64,000 nt of DNA from Eukaryota sp. TZLM1-RC. Taxonomy: Eukaryota > Metamonada: BaSk clade. Location of the stretch: assembly GCA_040285825.1 (NCBI GenBank), contig JAUPSS010000010.1, forward strand, positions 1,054,001 to 1,118,000, in the 5' to 3' direction. The notes beneath the pieces were generated by a model that worked only from the letters and a program-made list of their open reading frames with translations, was not told the origin of the DNA and made no database searches. The translations under genes were made by a program, and so were the position numbers. Of the stretch, positions 10,424 through 20,961 are shown piece by piece (within the stretch, counting starts at the first letter, position 1; each line of letters starts with the position of its first letter).

Positions 10424-10985
10424 GATCACAATTTTTACATAAAGAATTGACTGAATGCAAAATCATTGAATCAGAAAATCAAAGTTGTGAGGCACTATGC
10501 GCAATAATGAACACAGAAAGAGTTTTCGATGGAATAATAGATGGTAGGCCTAGGTTGAGAAACTAGGTCTATAAAAAACTGGAAAACTAGGTTTCTAGTA
10601 AAAAGAATTTTTTTACTAATTTTGGTAGATCCACTTAGATACATCAAGTCGCGAGGCTTTATTCTGTAAAAGCAGTAGTTGTATTACGAGCACTACGAAT
10701 GAATGTCTTCTGGAACTAAAAGAAAATTGTGACTATGCTTATTGTTGTTTAATGATTGAAACAAGAGCTGAACAAAGAGTTGATTTGCTCACTTATTGGT
10801 TAGATGGAATGGGCAGTAAAGCTGAAGAACAAATGGGTTTTCTGTGTTAAAAAGTGATGCTAGAACACCGTAATTCTACTCTTTTTCCACAATGCTCTTT
10901 GGTAGAATGTTGGGAAAAATCAAAGCTGGTAGTTCTTTTCATTGAAAGGGATGATGCAAAGTGTAATGATTTTGTGTTGATCAAT
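10424..10985 (+). pseudogene. Unidentified decayed coding sequence
   Basis: Two coding-like blocks read SQFLHKELTECKIIESENQ (about 10430-10565, then stop) and ENCDYAYCCLMIETRAEQRV followed by DLLTYWLDGMGSKAEEQ (about 10696-10850, then stop), with a further block after it. RVDLLTYWLDGMGSKAEEQ is faintly like retroelement gag, but I cannot assign it. No ATG-to-stop gene is intact. Confidence 0.35.
10621..10685. repeat. ~65-bp repeat shared with 40765-40830
   Basis: Same-strand partner of the short repeat described at 40765-40830; here it lies between the two coding-like blocks of the decayed sequence at 10424-10985. Confidence 0.7.
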
Positions 10986-11246
10986 GATAAAACAAACAAA
11001 TGGAAAAATCTTTAATGTTGGCTCAACATAGTGCTGACTGGCGCCACGTTTTCATATACCGTCAAACTCGGCTTAAGCAAAACAAACGAATTAATAGAAA
11101 TAGACATACATAACAAATAATAAGTGCTTACCAACTTCTTGGCTTTAAATGGAAATGAACAAATTGCTCCAATGATGCTAAAAAATCAGTGAAAAATATA
11201 ATACAAAGTATTAACGAAACAAATAAAATAATAAACACCCTCAATG

Positions 11247-13142
11247 TCACCTAAACCTGGATTCAGCATCGTAATTCTGAAGGGCATCAAACACAGAAGA
11301 AAGTGACTTTGACTCAGATTCAGACATTGAAGACAAGCTCTCTATCAACTCATCTCCAACCAATGAGTCACCAATGGCGAGGGACTCAGACATCGACTCA
11401 TGAGAAGGTTCTTGTGTAGAAGAAGAGAGAGAAGCCACGTCAAAGCCCTCTTTGAAAGCCTCAACCTCACTTTTCCATTGGTTGGCAAGCTCCATTATCC
11501 TCTTATTCTCAGCATTGAGATGTGCAATCTGCTCCTTATGGTTCTCTTCAAGTCTCCTTATACGTTCCTCAAACTGCTGTACTGTCGATTGATGTTGTGC
11601 AACGATTTCCGCCTTTTGTTTTTGAAATTCCACAGCTGTTTGTTCTAATTCTTTATTCAACTCCCCTAAAATTGTTTTAAGTTTTTCATTCTGGTTCTTA
11701 AGCTTTGAGTTTTCATTCGTAGCTCCCTCTATTTGTGACTTTGCAGAAGACACTTTATTACTAAGCGCAGATAGTCTTTTTGTTTCAGTTTTGAGTTCAG
11801 TCAGTTCTTTGGATTGAGAATCAATTAAGTCTAGTAGCTTGATCCTTTCTACTTCTGCTTTTCTGAATTTAGATTTAAATAAAGAAATTAAATCATTTTG
11901 TGCTTTTTCTTGGTTGACATAAGATTTTAAAACATTTTTAATTTTGGTTTCACTCTCTTTAGACTCTGAAAGTTGTTGCTGAACCTCATTGAAAGAACTA
12001 GAAAGTTTTAAGTTTTCTTGTTGGGCAGTTTTTAACTGGGTTGTGATTTCGGCAACCTGTTGATTGAGGTCTTGATTAGTCTTTGATGTTTGATCATTTT
12101 GTGATTCTAACTGTTGATTAGCAGCTATCAACTCATCAATTCGAGTAGTTAACCCCTCAAGTTTCCCAGTCGTGATTGATTGATTTTGATTAACATTCTC
12201 ATATTTCAAACTTAATTCTTCAATTATTAATTCCTTTTGTTGTAATTCTTCTTTCAAATTACCATTATCTTCAACAAGACTGTCAACCTCAGCTTGTAAA
12301 GAATTTGCCTTTTGTGTGATTTCGGAAACTTGCCGTTCTGAATCTGTCTGTAAACGTGATAATTGACCCTTTATTGCAGTCAGTTCCTCATCAAGCTTAG
12401 CGTTTTCCTTGATATATTCAGAATTCTCCTCTTGACATGAATTTAGTTCAGTTTTTAATTCAGTCATTAATTCTTCTTGTTTATCTTCATTTTGAGAAAG
12501 AAGTGTTTGGAATTCGTCTCTTTCCGAAGTTGTATTTGACAATTCTTGCTTTAATCTACTATTATCCAATTCTAGAGTTTGTTTTCCAGAATTAACTTGG
12601 CTTAATTCGTCTTTTAATTGTTGATTTTCATTTTTAATGGTGGTAAACTCCTCCAAATTCTGGCAAAGATCACGATTTTCACGTTGTAATTTCTCCACTA
12701 TTCCGAGTAATTCAGTATTTTTTGTCTGAATTGATGATAAATTGAAAGATAATTCAGAACATTTATCAACCGTTTTCTGTTCATCTTCACGGAGTTTCTT
12801 CTTCAACTTTTCATTCTCCCTCGTCAAGGAAGACATGGTCTTCTCAGCCTCCACAACATACCTTTGATGTTCCGAGATCAGATCAGACTTGGAGACTAGC
12901 AGGGAGTCCCTTGTGGAAGAAAGAGTCGAGAGTTGGGCTTTGAGATCACTGATGCTAGACTCTTTTAGTGATAGTTCGTCACGTAGGGAATAGATGAGGT
13001 CTTCAAATTTAGAGATTTCAGCGTCTCGGGCTTTTATAACATTGATGTTGTGAAAGAAATCAGATTCAAGTTCTGATAGCTTATCATTGAGTTCAAGGAC
13101 TTCATCGTTGAGACGTGCTGCCTCACGACAACCACAGCTCAT
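11247..13142 (-). CDS. Long coiled-coil protein
   Basis: 631 aa from ATG (MSCGCREAARLNDEV). Nearly the whole protein from residue 10 to 560 is heptad-rich Glu/Gln/Lys/Leu coiled coil with few prolines. The last 60 residues are Ser/Glu/Asp-rich with repeated SMSESES-type motifs and suit phosphorylation. The Cys-Gly-Cys near the start is unusual. Such proteins include golgins, centrosomal and basal-body components and SMC-like proteins, but no specific domain (GRIP, Walker, calponin) is visible, so function is open. It is transcribed away from RING/B-box copy B. Confidence 0.7.
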   Translation of the reverse strand: MSCGCREAARLNDEVLELNDKLSELESDFFHNINVIKARDAEISKFEDLIYSLRDELSLKESSISDLKAQLSTLSSTRDSLLVSKSDLISEHQRYVVEAEKTMSSLTRENEKLKKKLREDEQKTVDKCSELSFNLSSIQTKNTELLGIVEKLQRENRDLCQNLEEFTTIKNENQQLKDELSQVNSGKQTLELDNSRLKQELSNTTSERDEFQTLLSQNEDKQEELMTELKTELNSCQEENSEYIKENAKLDEELTAIKGQLSRLQTDSERQVSEITQKANSLQAEVDSLVEDNGNLKEELQQKELIIEELSLKYENVNQNQSITTGKLEGLTTRIDELIAANQQLESQNDQTSKTNQDLNQQVAEITTQLKTAQQENLKLSSSFNEVQQQLSESKESETKIKNVLKSYVNQEKAQNDLISLFKSKFRKAEVERIKLLDLIDSQSKELTELKTETKRLSALSNKVSSAKSQIEGATNENSKLKNQNEKLKTILGELNKELEQTAVEFQKQKAEIVAQHQSTVQQFEERIRRLEENHKEQIAHLNAENKRIMELANQWKSEVEAFKEGFDVASLSSSTQEPSHESMSESLAIGDSLVGDELIESLSSMSESESKSLSSVFDALQNYDAESRFR

Positions 13143-13452
13143 GAAAAATTTTAAAGAGGAGGAGATTAGGAGTCGGAAATTCTATTTGGGGAATAGAATC
13201 ATTCATCATCAACCAAAAGAACAACCATTCCTCAAGTTCATTTCCACTCTTTTAACTGGTTCTGCATGAAAATAAATATCAGACTTCGTTTCTTAATCTG
13301 GCCTGATGATATACTTCTTTTTTCAATTCGTATTTGATCACCACTAATTTCTTCAATAGCAAACATTTTAATTGCCCTTTAAATCCAAATTTATGATGAT
13401 ATAAGGGAGCAATTAGTATATACGTGGTAGACTCACATAATGTTATCTTTTA

Positions 13453-13950
13453 TTGAACCTCATCTGTCAGATCCATTTGACGCTACAAATGATTTCTATG
13501 AATATCAGAGGTGATGATATTTTACCTGGATCAAAGAAAAACCTGAATCAAAATAAATGTAAGTTCTCGAATGAAAAGCTTGCTACTTCTGAAGTTCATA
13601 ATCCTCGTTTAAATGTTGAAAAAAACCAAGAGCAAACAGAACAGTGACTCTATTTCCAAATTGTCCACCCGACAGCATGCAAAATACAATTTGTATTCTC
13701 TAACATTTGCGAAATTTGGTTCACCGGCTCAGACGGCTTTAACTTTTTTGGTAGAGTTTTGAATGAGCGTAGGAAAAACATTAATAGAAACTTTAACAGA
13801 ATGTTTTGGCAAAATGAATTTGTATTTTATATTTTTAAGGGTATGTTGAAGATGCTTTCTGGAGCTCATCAATTCTTTTGAATATCACTGAGTGAAAGTT
13901 TCACCTTGTTGTTTTGTTTTGGGAGAGATGGATTATTTTGATGTTGAATC
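13453..13950 (+). pseudogene. LINE C-terminal relic
   Basis: Decayed sequence in the order of the LINE C-terminal region: DPFDATNDFYEYQ then RGDDILPGS (compare DDPNIDSTRYNRA and RGDLVVPGL), then QHAKYNLYSL (compare SHAQYNLCPF), and a block with NRMFWQNEFVFYIFKGML-like spacing. Several frameshifts and stops. Confidence 0.55.
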
Positions 13951-14923
13951 ATATTTTGTTCACTAAAGGCTCTATTCAAACCACTTATTTATACCACTAG
14001 AATCATTGTCAATTCAGGAGTTCATCCACAGAAACGTCCACATTGGTGAGATAACTGACAACAATATGTGGTGAAATTAAAATTAAATTTTGCTGATTTT
14101 TATTCCTTATTCGATCAAAAATGTGAGTATATGATACATTCTTGGTTATAGTAGTAGAAAACCCTTTGCGTTTGCTTTCATAAATGTCCAGTTCTAAACT
14201 TGGGACATTGATACATTGTATCTATTGGTCAGCAGAACCAGGCATCTAAACTGCCAGCATTTTTGGTTTTGAAACTTGTCCCCATTTGTTGCGAAATAAT
14301 AACTCCATAACTGAAGCTTATTCTTTGAAAAATGGATTTTTGGTGAAATTTTCTTTTCCGTACTACATTCAGTTCCCAATTAATAACAAGTTACGGAAAA
14401 TCTTGAATTGGGTTTAAATTGTAGTAAATAAGCAATACCTTCTGCTAATTCAAAGTAAAATGAGACCAACTTGTGCATTTACAAGTGTTATTTCTGACAT
14501 TGCTGAACTTTTTTTATTGTTATCAAAAATTGGCATAACCTCCTCTTCATTTATTTATTTAATTTGACTCTGAATATTCGAATTTCCATCGATACAATTT
14601 AAAGTTAATAAATAAATAAAAGAATTGTTCTTTCGTCTTTTGACAAGCAGAATAAACAGCTTGTTTGCAAGCTTATCGAAATGAACAATGGGTTGGTTGA
14701 TTAATGTTACAATGATATATTTCAATGACCTATATTGGCTACTGAAAGTGTAAGGTTCAGTTGTTGTTTACAAATCTGTAAAGGTGGAGTAGGATTTCAT
14801 CAATGAAGATCATGTCATACTTAAGTGCCATTCATAACATCCGGCTTTCGCTCAAATGCTCATTGATGGTGTAATGCTAATATGCCACGTAAGCATGACG
14901 AAAAATCTCATCTTCATCTCCCA
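13951..14923. other. Intergenic region upstream of RING/B-box copy B
   Basis: AT-rich; no ORF, repeat or RNA gene recognised. Homology with the other RING/B-box copies begins only at the CACGTAAGCATGACG block (about 14886), so any promoter here is not shared with the paralogues. Confidence 0.5.
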
Positions 14924-16963
14924 ATGTCTCACTTAGAATGTGGAATATGCCTTCAGATCATGGAGCAACCGACTACGCTACCTTGTGGCCATAGCTTCTG
15001 TCGTGATCGCTGCCTGTTACCCTCAATGAAGCGTAACTCCACCTGTCCTCAATGCCATGAGGTGATTCCATCGATGTGTCATCGTATTAACATCACTCTG
15101 CGTGATATTATTGAATCCTTCTCTCAACATTCTCCCGAACCTCAACTCTGCAAAGGATGTGAAGATGCTCCTGCCACCCTCTTCTGCTCTGATTGCGATT
15201 ATTCTCTTTGTAACCAATGCTCTGATAAAGCCCACAGTCTCAAGATGTTCCAATCCCACAACATCGTACCCCTCTCCGAACGCTCAAATGTCTCCCTACC
15301 AAAATGCCCTCACCATAAGGGCAAGCAAATCGAGCATTATTGCACCAAGTGCAAGGTTGCTCTATGCGATTCATGTGGCTTGCTCCAAGGCCACTCACTC
15401 CACCATGAAGCTCTTGTTTCTTTTTCACAAGCCAAGGAAGCCTTCACAAAGCAAATTGAAGAGTTTCAAGCCAAGGCTTCCACTATTACCCCCTTAGTAG
15501 TTCAATCCGCGGATAAAGTAGAATCTGTCGTAAGGGAAACCCTCAATCAATCCCAATCACTTCTTCATGATTTGATTGGTGATTTGATTAGACAGTCAGG
15601 CACCAAACTTCAGCAGTTGGAATCATCAAATACTGTTGAAGAATCACTTGCTTTTGATGGTGCTGCCAAGGAAAGAGCTCAAGAAGAGATTCAAAAGATT
15701 TATAATGTAGTTGATGAATTTAAAACTACTTTATTTTGTTGTTTTGATAATTTGGAATCTGAAACTATTGGTTTTAAGCTATCTTTATTAGGTAAATTAC
15801 TTGGCAAGGAGTTGATTGATGTTGACAAGTTGAATATTTCAAAAAGAGCTCAAGAACTTGTTTTTGCTGCCCAAATTAGTCAAGACTGTGTCCCTTCAAG
15901 AGATGAAATTGATGAATTAATTCCTCTTGAAATTGACTTGGAATTAAAACAAAAATTAATTATCAATTTTATTAATAATTCAAAATCAATTAATTTTTCA
16001 GATTTCATTTGGCTCTTTAACCTTGAATCAAATTTAGTTTCTAATATTGATTTTGATTTAGTTATTTCTAAATTGGAATTTGGTAGGTTATCCAATCAAG
16101 AATTTATCAATATTGTTAATTTTGCAATTCAACAATCTAATTTGTTATTAAGCAAGGTTATTGATAATTATTCATTTGAATTGGTTCCAGAATTACCAGC
16201 TATTCCAATTAATTTATTATTAAATATTACTTTAACAAATTCTTTAAATAAAAGAAAAGAAGAATGGTTGGAGAAGGTAATTAAAAAGAATTGTTCAAGG
16301 GACAATATTGGTGAAATTTCCAGAAGTTTATTAGGAAGGGAATTGATGTCCACAAAAATTAGTGTTGGGGTTTGGGTTCATTCAGATCACATGAACGACA
16401 TAACCACCAAGCTTAATAAAGGTTTAACTGAAAATTGGGGGGATTTAGAAGTTGTTATTAATTCAAGTGGTAACGCCATCAACAATTACAACGAACTTGA
16501 ACCCTTTGATGTGGTGGTGTTGGATCCTCACCATGTCTCTTGTCCCGGCCAATACCTAAACCAGCTGTTAGAAGCTGGTAAGGGTTTGGTATTGTTCAAC
16601 TTTAATCCACAAAAAAGCCCCCAAGGGTTTAATTACTCTTGCTTTAGTGGGGGTAATTATACTAACCTTTATTCACAACAAAACATTGTTAAAACAAACT
16701 CAAATGACCCAGTATTCACAAAAGTCAACTCTTTTGTTGTTCCTCATGCTCGTAAAGATGCCCAACTTGTCAATGGAACCTTGTTGGCAAGTGTGTCTAA
16801 TGGAAGTCCTTTGATTGCAAAGAATGAAATAGGACAAGGTAGAATTGTGGAGTTTGGATGTGTTTATTGGAGTAGTGATATTGGTGGTCATGGCTGGCAA
16901 AGCTCAACTGATGGTCACAGGTTGTTTGCCAATTCTATTGTATGGGCTTGTAAAGGGATTTAG
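14924..16963 (+). CDS. RING/B-box (TRIM-like) protein with C-terminal GATase/ThuA-like domain, copy B
   Basis: 679 aa from MSHLECG; an in-frame ATG at 14882 would add 14 residues (MPRKHDEKSHLHLP). Same architecture as copy A: RING, two B-boxes, helical region, GATase/ThuA-like C-terminus. It is close to identical to the other copies except in defined segments: around B-box 1 (DYSLCNQCSDKAHSL) and in the C-terminal domain, where the segments after GVW, before CPGQ, after LFN, after SGG and around WSSDI all differ. The stop is followed by the AATAAATTGGTTTTTGTGG shared with the other copies, but here the LINE-derived 3' flank is absent, so this copy may be the ancestral one or one that lost its flank. 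Confidence 0.9.
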   Translation: MSHLECGICLQIMEQPTTLPCGHSFCRDRCLLPSMKRNSTCPQCHEVIPSMCHRINITLRDIIESFSQHSPEPQLCKGCEDAPATLFCSDCDYSLCNQCSDKAHSLKMFQSHNIVPLSERSNVSLPKCPHHKGKQIEHYCTKCKVALCDSCGLLQGHSLHHEALVSFSQAKEAFTKQIEEFQAKASTITPLVVQSADKVESVVRETLNQSQSLLHDLIGDLIRQSGTKLQQLESSNTVEESLAFDGAAKERAQEEIQKIYNVVDEFKTTLFCCFDNLESETIGFKLSLLGKLLGKELIDVDKLNISKRAQELVFAAQISQDCVPSRDEIDELIPLEIDLELKQKLIINFINNSKSINFSDFIWLFNLESNLVSNIDFDLVISKLEFGRLSNQEFINIVNFAIQQSNLLLSKVIDNYSFELVPELPAIPINLLLNITLTNSLNKRKEEWLEKVIKKNCSRDNIGEISRSLLGRELMSTKISVGVWVHSDHMNDITTKLNKGLTENWGDLEVVINSSGNAINNYNELEPFDVVVLDPHHVSCPGQYLNQLLEAGKGLVLFNFNPQKSPQGFNYSCFSGGNYTNLYSQQNIVKTNSNDPVFTKVNSFVVPHARKDAQLVNGTLLASVSNGSPLIAKNEIGQGRIVEFGCVYWSSDIGGHGWQSSTDGHRLFANSIVWACKGI

Positions 16964-18045
16964 TTTGTAAATAAATTGGTTTTTGTGGTTAATAATTAGT
17001 TTTATCTTTTGTACAGATTTCTGTTTTCTCACAACAATTTTTCGTCTTCCTATTGAAGTTGGTAAAAAAGACTGAAAGAGGCTAGGATTGTACAGAGGAA
17101 ATCTTTGTTTGTTCAATTTCAACCCATTAGATCCGATTCCTTTTTTATTAAGTGCTCATCTTCATTAAAGTTTATATGAAAAAATAGAATTTCCAAAAGA
17201 CCAACTTCGATTAAATAATCTTAAACTTTTCTCTATCAGATAGCATTTGTTAGCACAATTTTTGCAAAAAACATTGGTACTTTTGGTATAAATAATAGAC
17301 CTAGATCAACGTGAATAAGGTTTTTTGCAACACTATTCAATCTTCAATACTTAATTTCAATCATTTTTAATAATGACTAAAACGGAATTTATGAAATAAC
17401 AATAGGATTTGTTCAAACTCTTTAGACATCAAATTAATTCCTTTGCGAAAATTCTAGAATGATTGAATGGAGAAAGAAGTTTTCTACTTCTAATTTTATT
17501 TAATCAGCTAATGACTGTTATGAGAATTGGAAAACGAAAGGATTAATGTTTGATTTGGATGTTGATTAGGGGATGCCAGTAGGTATGCCCAAGATTTAAG
17601 ATTAAAAATCAATTACATCATCTCATCTTGGTGCAGCAAATCGACTGATGTATCTGCACCTTTTTAAACAATATTTACATATATGATTTATAATATGTTA
17701 TTGTGGTCAAATGAAAAATGTATCGCAGGAATTTTGTCAAAGACAAATACAGCACTTCATAAATATTTGTTAAGAAATCTTAGTCATTTTTACAATTGAG
17801 CTAAAGTTTTATTTGAAATTTGTTATGTATTTATTGCAGTAAATGAATTGTGTATTAGACAAATATCAAATGTAATGTCTGCTTCAAGGACATTTTTATA
17901 TGACAACATTTTGCATTATGAACAACTTTAATTGGGAAAATACCAATTCAATCTTTTTGGTATTTTTTTATTTTTATTTTTATTTTTCAGGGTTGTGAAG
18001 GTGAATTTTATGGTATGAAAGAATCTATAATAACTTTCTATTTCC
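16964..18045. other. Intergenic region, ~1.1 kb
   Basis: AT-rich sequence. A weak copy of the TTCAA...CCCATTAG repeat lies at about 17095-17157. The remaining sequence up to the M16 peptidase start holds no ORF above background and no recognisable RNA gene. A poly-T-rich run at 17958-17990 directly precedes the gene. Confidence 0.45.
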
Positions 18046-20961
18046 ATGCCTTTTACACATATTGGAACCTTTACCCACAAGTTTGAGGTTTCTAAATATG
18101 TTCATAACGCCACTAGATGCTCAGTAGTTAATGTCAATCTACCAAACAGTCCTCTCTCACACATGTCTGTAACGTTTCCTACTGTGCCCAACTCAGACAG
18201 TGGTATTCCTCATTGTCTTGAACATCTTGTTTTTCTTGGATCGGAGCATTTCAAGCATAAAGGAACATTAGATAAAATTGCCACTCTTTCACTCTCCGAT
18301 GGCACTAATGCTCATACCTTCATCGATCAGACAGTCTATTCTTGTGTATGTGCTGGTAATGAGGGGATTCTGCAACTCCTCCCTGTTTACATCGATCACC
18401 TATTCCGCCCAACCATAACCCATGAGAAAATGCTTACTGAGATCCATCACATTGACGGTGCAGGGAAAGACGGAGGTGTGGTTTACTGTGAAGTTAGCTC
18501 AGATCATTATTCATCTGAAAATCTTACATTTATGACATTATTAAAAGAATTGTATAAAGATAATAATTTCAAATACAATTACGGTGGTGATCCTCACGAA
18601 TTGGAGACTTTGACTTTGGAAGACGTCCTGAGATTTCACAAGAACTTTTACAGACCTCAGAAGTGTATGATTTTAACTATTGGTAATATTGATTCAGAAA
18701 GTCTTTTGAATTCAATTGACGAATATTTCACAGGAATTGAGTCAATTGCAGATTCATCGTTGACTGCTGATGTCGAGTTGCCAACCCCCACAGTCAGTCA
18801 AACCGTAATCAAAAACGTTTACTTTCCTTCTGATGATGAGGACATTGGAACGGTTTTGTTGGGTTTTCTGTACACAAATGTCAATAATCATCTCGATTTG
18901 ATTGCAATCAATGTGTTGATTGATTATCTCTCAGAGGGGTCAAGCTCTCCTTTTGTCAAATATTTGGTTGAATCTGAAGATTCTTATTGTTCATCAGTTT
19001 TGATTGAGTCAATTGAAGTCAAGGATGTATCGCTCATAATTTCATGTGACGACGTTGACTACGAGAAAATTGAGGAAATAGGGGAGGTGATTGATGGTTT
19101 GATTGATGATTTGATTGGCAGTGGGTTAGATTGGGAACGTTTACACAGTCTGATTGAACGTAATCATCGACAATCACTTTTTGATCTTGATTGTAACCCT
19201 CTGTCGACTATTTCTGAGCTTGTGGTCAGGGACTTTCTCAATTCTGACACGTTCCCAGTCAACAACGACTCTTTACGTAACGTTATCAGTCAGAAATATC
19301 TGGAATTATTTAAGTTAAACAAAGATTATTGGATAGATTTATTGAGGGTTTTCAAGAGACCTCGGGTTGAAGTTAGAGGTTACCCGTCTATCCAGAAAGG
19401 GAAAGAGGTAGAGAATCAATCAAAAATGATTGTGCAGAAACGTGTGCATCAACTAGGAGAGCAAGGGCTCAAAGTGTGTGAAGAAAAGCTCATAAAGGCC
19501 CAGAAAAGTCAAGCAAAGTCTCCTGATCCTAAAATATTTGAGAACTTCTCTGTTCCTCACCCTTCATCAATTGAATTCATTAATGTTTCAATGCAAAATC
19601 TGGCTAATTTTTACATTTCCACTATTAATTCAAGTAATTTCAATACTATTCGGTTATTATTCGATTTGAGCACCTTTTCAAGCCTCGAACTATCATTATT
19701 TCCACTGCTAACCAATTGTTTTTTCCGTCAGAATGTTGTTGACTCGGCCGGAAATATTTTGAATTCAGAAGACTTGAACGATTTGTTTGAAAAACTTTCT
19801 GTGGCATTTTGGGCTGGTCTCGGTGTTTCTTGTGGTCACACGTCATCAGTCTCTGGAAATCCATTGACCAATCTATTTGAGCTAGGATTTGTGGCCGATG
19901 TTCAAAATGTACCTAAGGTTTTGAGTTTATTCAAAAGTCTCCTCCAAAACGGAACTCTTACATCATTGATTGTCGATAACGTAAAGAAGGTCATAAAGAG
20001 TCAAATCAATAGCTCAAAAAGAGATGGTGGATCGTTGTTACCAAAAATTGTGGATTATTACATTTTTAATAATTCTATTTTGAATGATACATCAATTTTT
20101 AAAACTTTCAAAATTTTATCAATGTTCGACAAGGAAGAGCTCACTGACAAGCTCAATCAGCTAATAAAGAAGCTGTTTTTTGAACGATCAAAAATTTTAA
20201 GAATCGGTGTTTCTGGTCTTGGTACTTCGACAGAGTCAATTACTGATCTCTTTTCTATTAGTAAAGAACCGCTACCAGAACTACCGAAAATTTCCAATTG
20301 TCTGGTTAATTTCACCCAATTACCAACTTATAATATTATTAAATCACCCGTTATTAATTCTAATTTTGTGTCAATGGTTATTAAAGGTCCTACTTCATTT
20401 AATTTTCCAAATAAAGCCGCTCTTATTGTCGCTTTAGAATACCTTAACCAACTAGAGGGACCCCTTTACACTCAAATCAGGGGACTTGGGATTAGCTATC
20501 ATTTTGATTTGAGTCTGGATTCGGAGCTTGGTGTAATAAAATTCGAACTTTATGACTGTGGTGATGCTTTAAAGGGAATTTCCAAGTTTAAAGAAGTCTT
20601 GAGGAATTTTGTGGAAGGTCAAAATGGTGACGTTTTTGATCCTATTCAGTTCAAAGCAGCAATAGCTTCGTCTATTTATAGCATAACTTCTTCAGAATCG
20701 TCTGTGAGTTTGGCAGGTTTTAAATCGACTGTTATGCAATTAAAGGGTTATAGTCTTGATTGGTCAAGGAGTTTGATCGATGAGATTAGGGATATGAGTA
20801 AGGATTTGGTATTGTATGCCTTCAAACAATTTCTTGGACCTTTTCTTGAAGATTCTTGCAGAATTTTCATTGTCACTTCAACCACAGATGCAGAAAAAAT
20901 TACTGCAGGTCTTCAGGATCAGAGTCTTGATGAGCAATATGTTTCTGATCTATTTAAGTAG
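18046..20961 (+). CDS. M16 (pitrilysin/insulinase superfamily, M16C-type) zinc metalloprotease
   Basis: 971 aa, ATG start. The inverted zinc motif HxxEH is at H56-C57-L58-E59-H60 within SGIPHCLEHLVFLGSE, followed by KGTLDKIATLSLSDGTNAHT; E149 in GGVVYCEVS fits the third zinc ligand. About 1000 aa with active and inactive M16 halves matches single-chain M16C peptidases, and the wording is closest to the yeast SDD3 / C. elegans C05D11.1 group rather than to mitochondrial presequence protease. No clear mitochondrial targeting peptide is seen at the N-terminus, so a cytosolic oligopeptidase role is likely (inference). Intact and single-exon; stop TAG with a TGA soon after in frame. Confidence 0.88.
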   Translation: MPFTHIGTFTHKFEVSKYVHNATRCSVVNVNLPNSPLSHMSVTFPTVPNSDSGIPHCLEHLVFLGSEHFKHKGTLDKIATLSLSDGTNAHTFIDQTVYSCVCAGNEGILQLLPVYIDHLFRPTITHEKMLTEIHHIDGAGKDGGVVYCEVSSDHYSSENLTFMTLLKELYKDNNFKYNYGGDPHELETLTLEDVLRFHKNFYRPQKCMILTIGNIDSESLLNSIDEYFTGIESIADSSLTADVELPTPTVSQTVIKNVYFPSDDEDIGTVLLGFLYTNVNNHLDLIAINVLIDYLSEGSSSPFVKYLVESEDSYCSSVLIESIEVKDVSLIISCDDVDYEKIEEIGEVIDGLIDDLIGSGLDWERLHSLIERNHRQSLFDLDCNPLSTISELVVRDFLNSDTFPVNNDSLRNVISQKYLELFKLNKDYWIDLLRVFKRPRVEVRGYPSIQKGKEVENQSKMIVQKRVHQLGEQGLKVCEEKLIKAQKSQAKSPDPKIFENFSVPHPSSIEFINVSMQNLANFYISTINSSNFNTIRLLFDLSTFSSLELSLFPLLTNCFFRQNVVDSAGNILNSEDLNDLFEKLSVAFWAGLGVSCGHTSSVSGNPLTNLFELGFVADVQNVPKVLSLFKSLLQNGTLTSLIVDNVKKVIKSQINSSKRDGGSLLPKIVDYYIFNNSILNDTSIFKTFKILSMFDKEELTDKLNQLIKKLFFERSKILRIGVSGLGTSTESITDLFSISKEPLPELPKISNCLVNFTQLPTYNIIKSPVINSNFVSMVIKGPTSFNFPNKAALIVALEYLNQLEGPLYTQIRGLGISYHFDLSLDSELGVIKFELYDCGDALKGISKFKEVLRNFVEGQNGDVFDPIQFKAAIASSIYSITSSESSVSLAGFKSTVMQLKGYSLDWSRSLIDEIRDMSKDLVLYAFKQFLGPFLEDSCRIFIVTSTTDAEKITAGLQDQSLDEQYVSDLFK

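Larger units (their letters stand above)
9868..11246. other. Intergenic region with decayed repeat pieces
   Basis: Holds an inverted copy of the TTCGTCCCATTA repeat (10266-10342), an unidentified decayed coding-like stretch (10424-10985) and a ~65-bp repeat (10621-10685) that recurs at 40765-40830. The first ~300 bases, likely including the promoter of the minus-strand gene 7195-9867, show nothing I can name. Confidence 0.5.
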
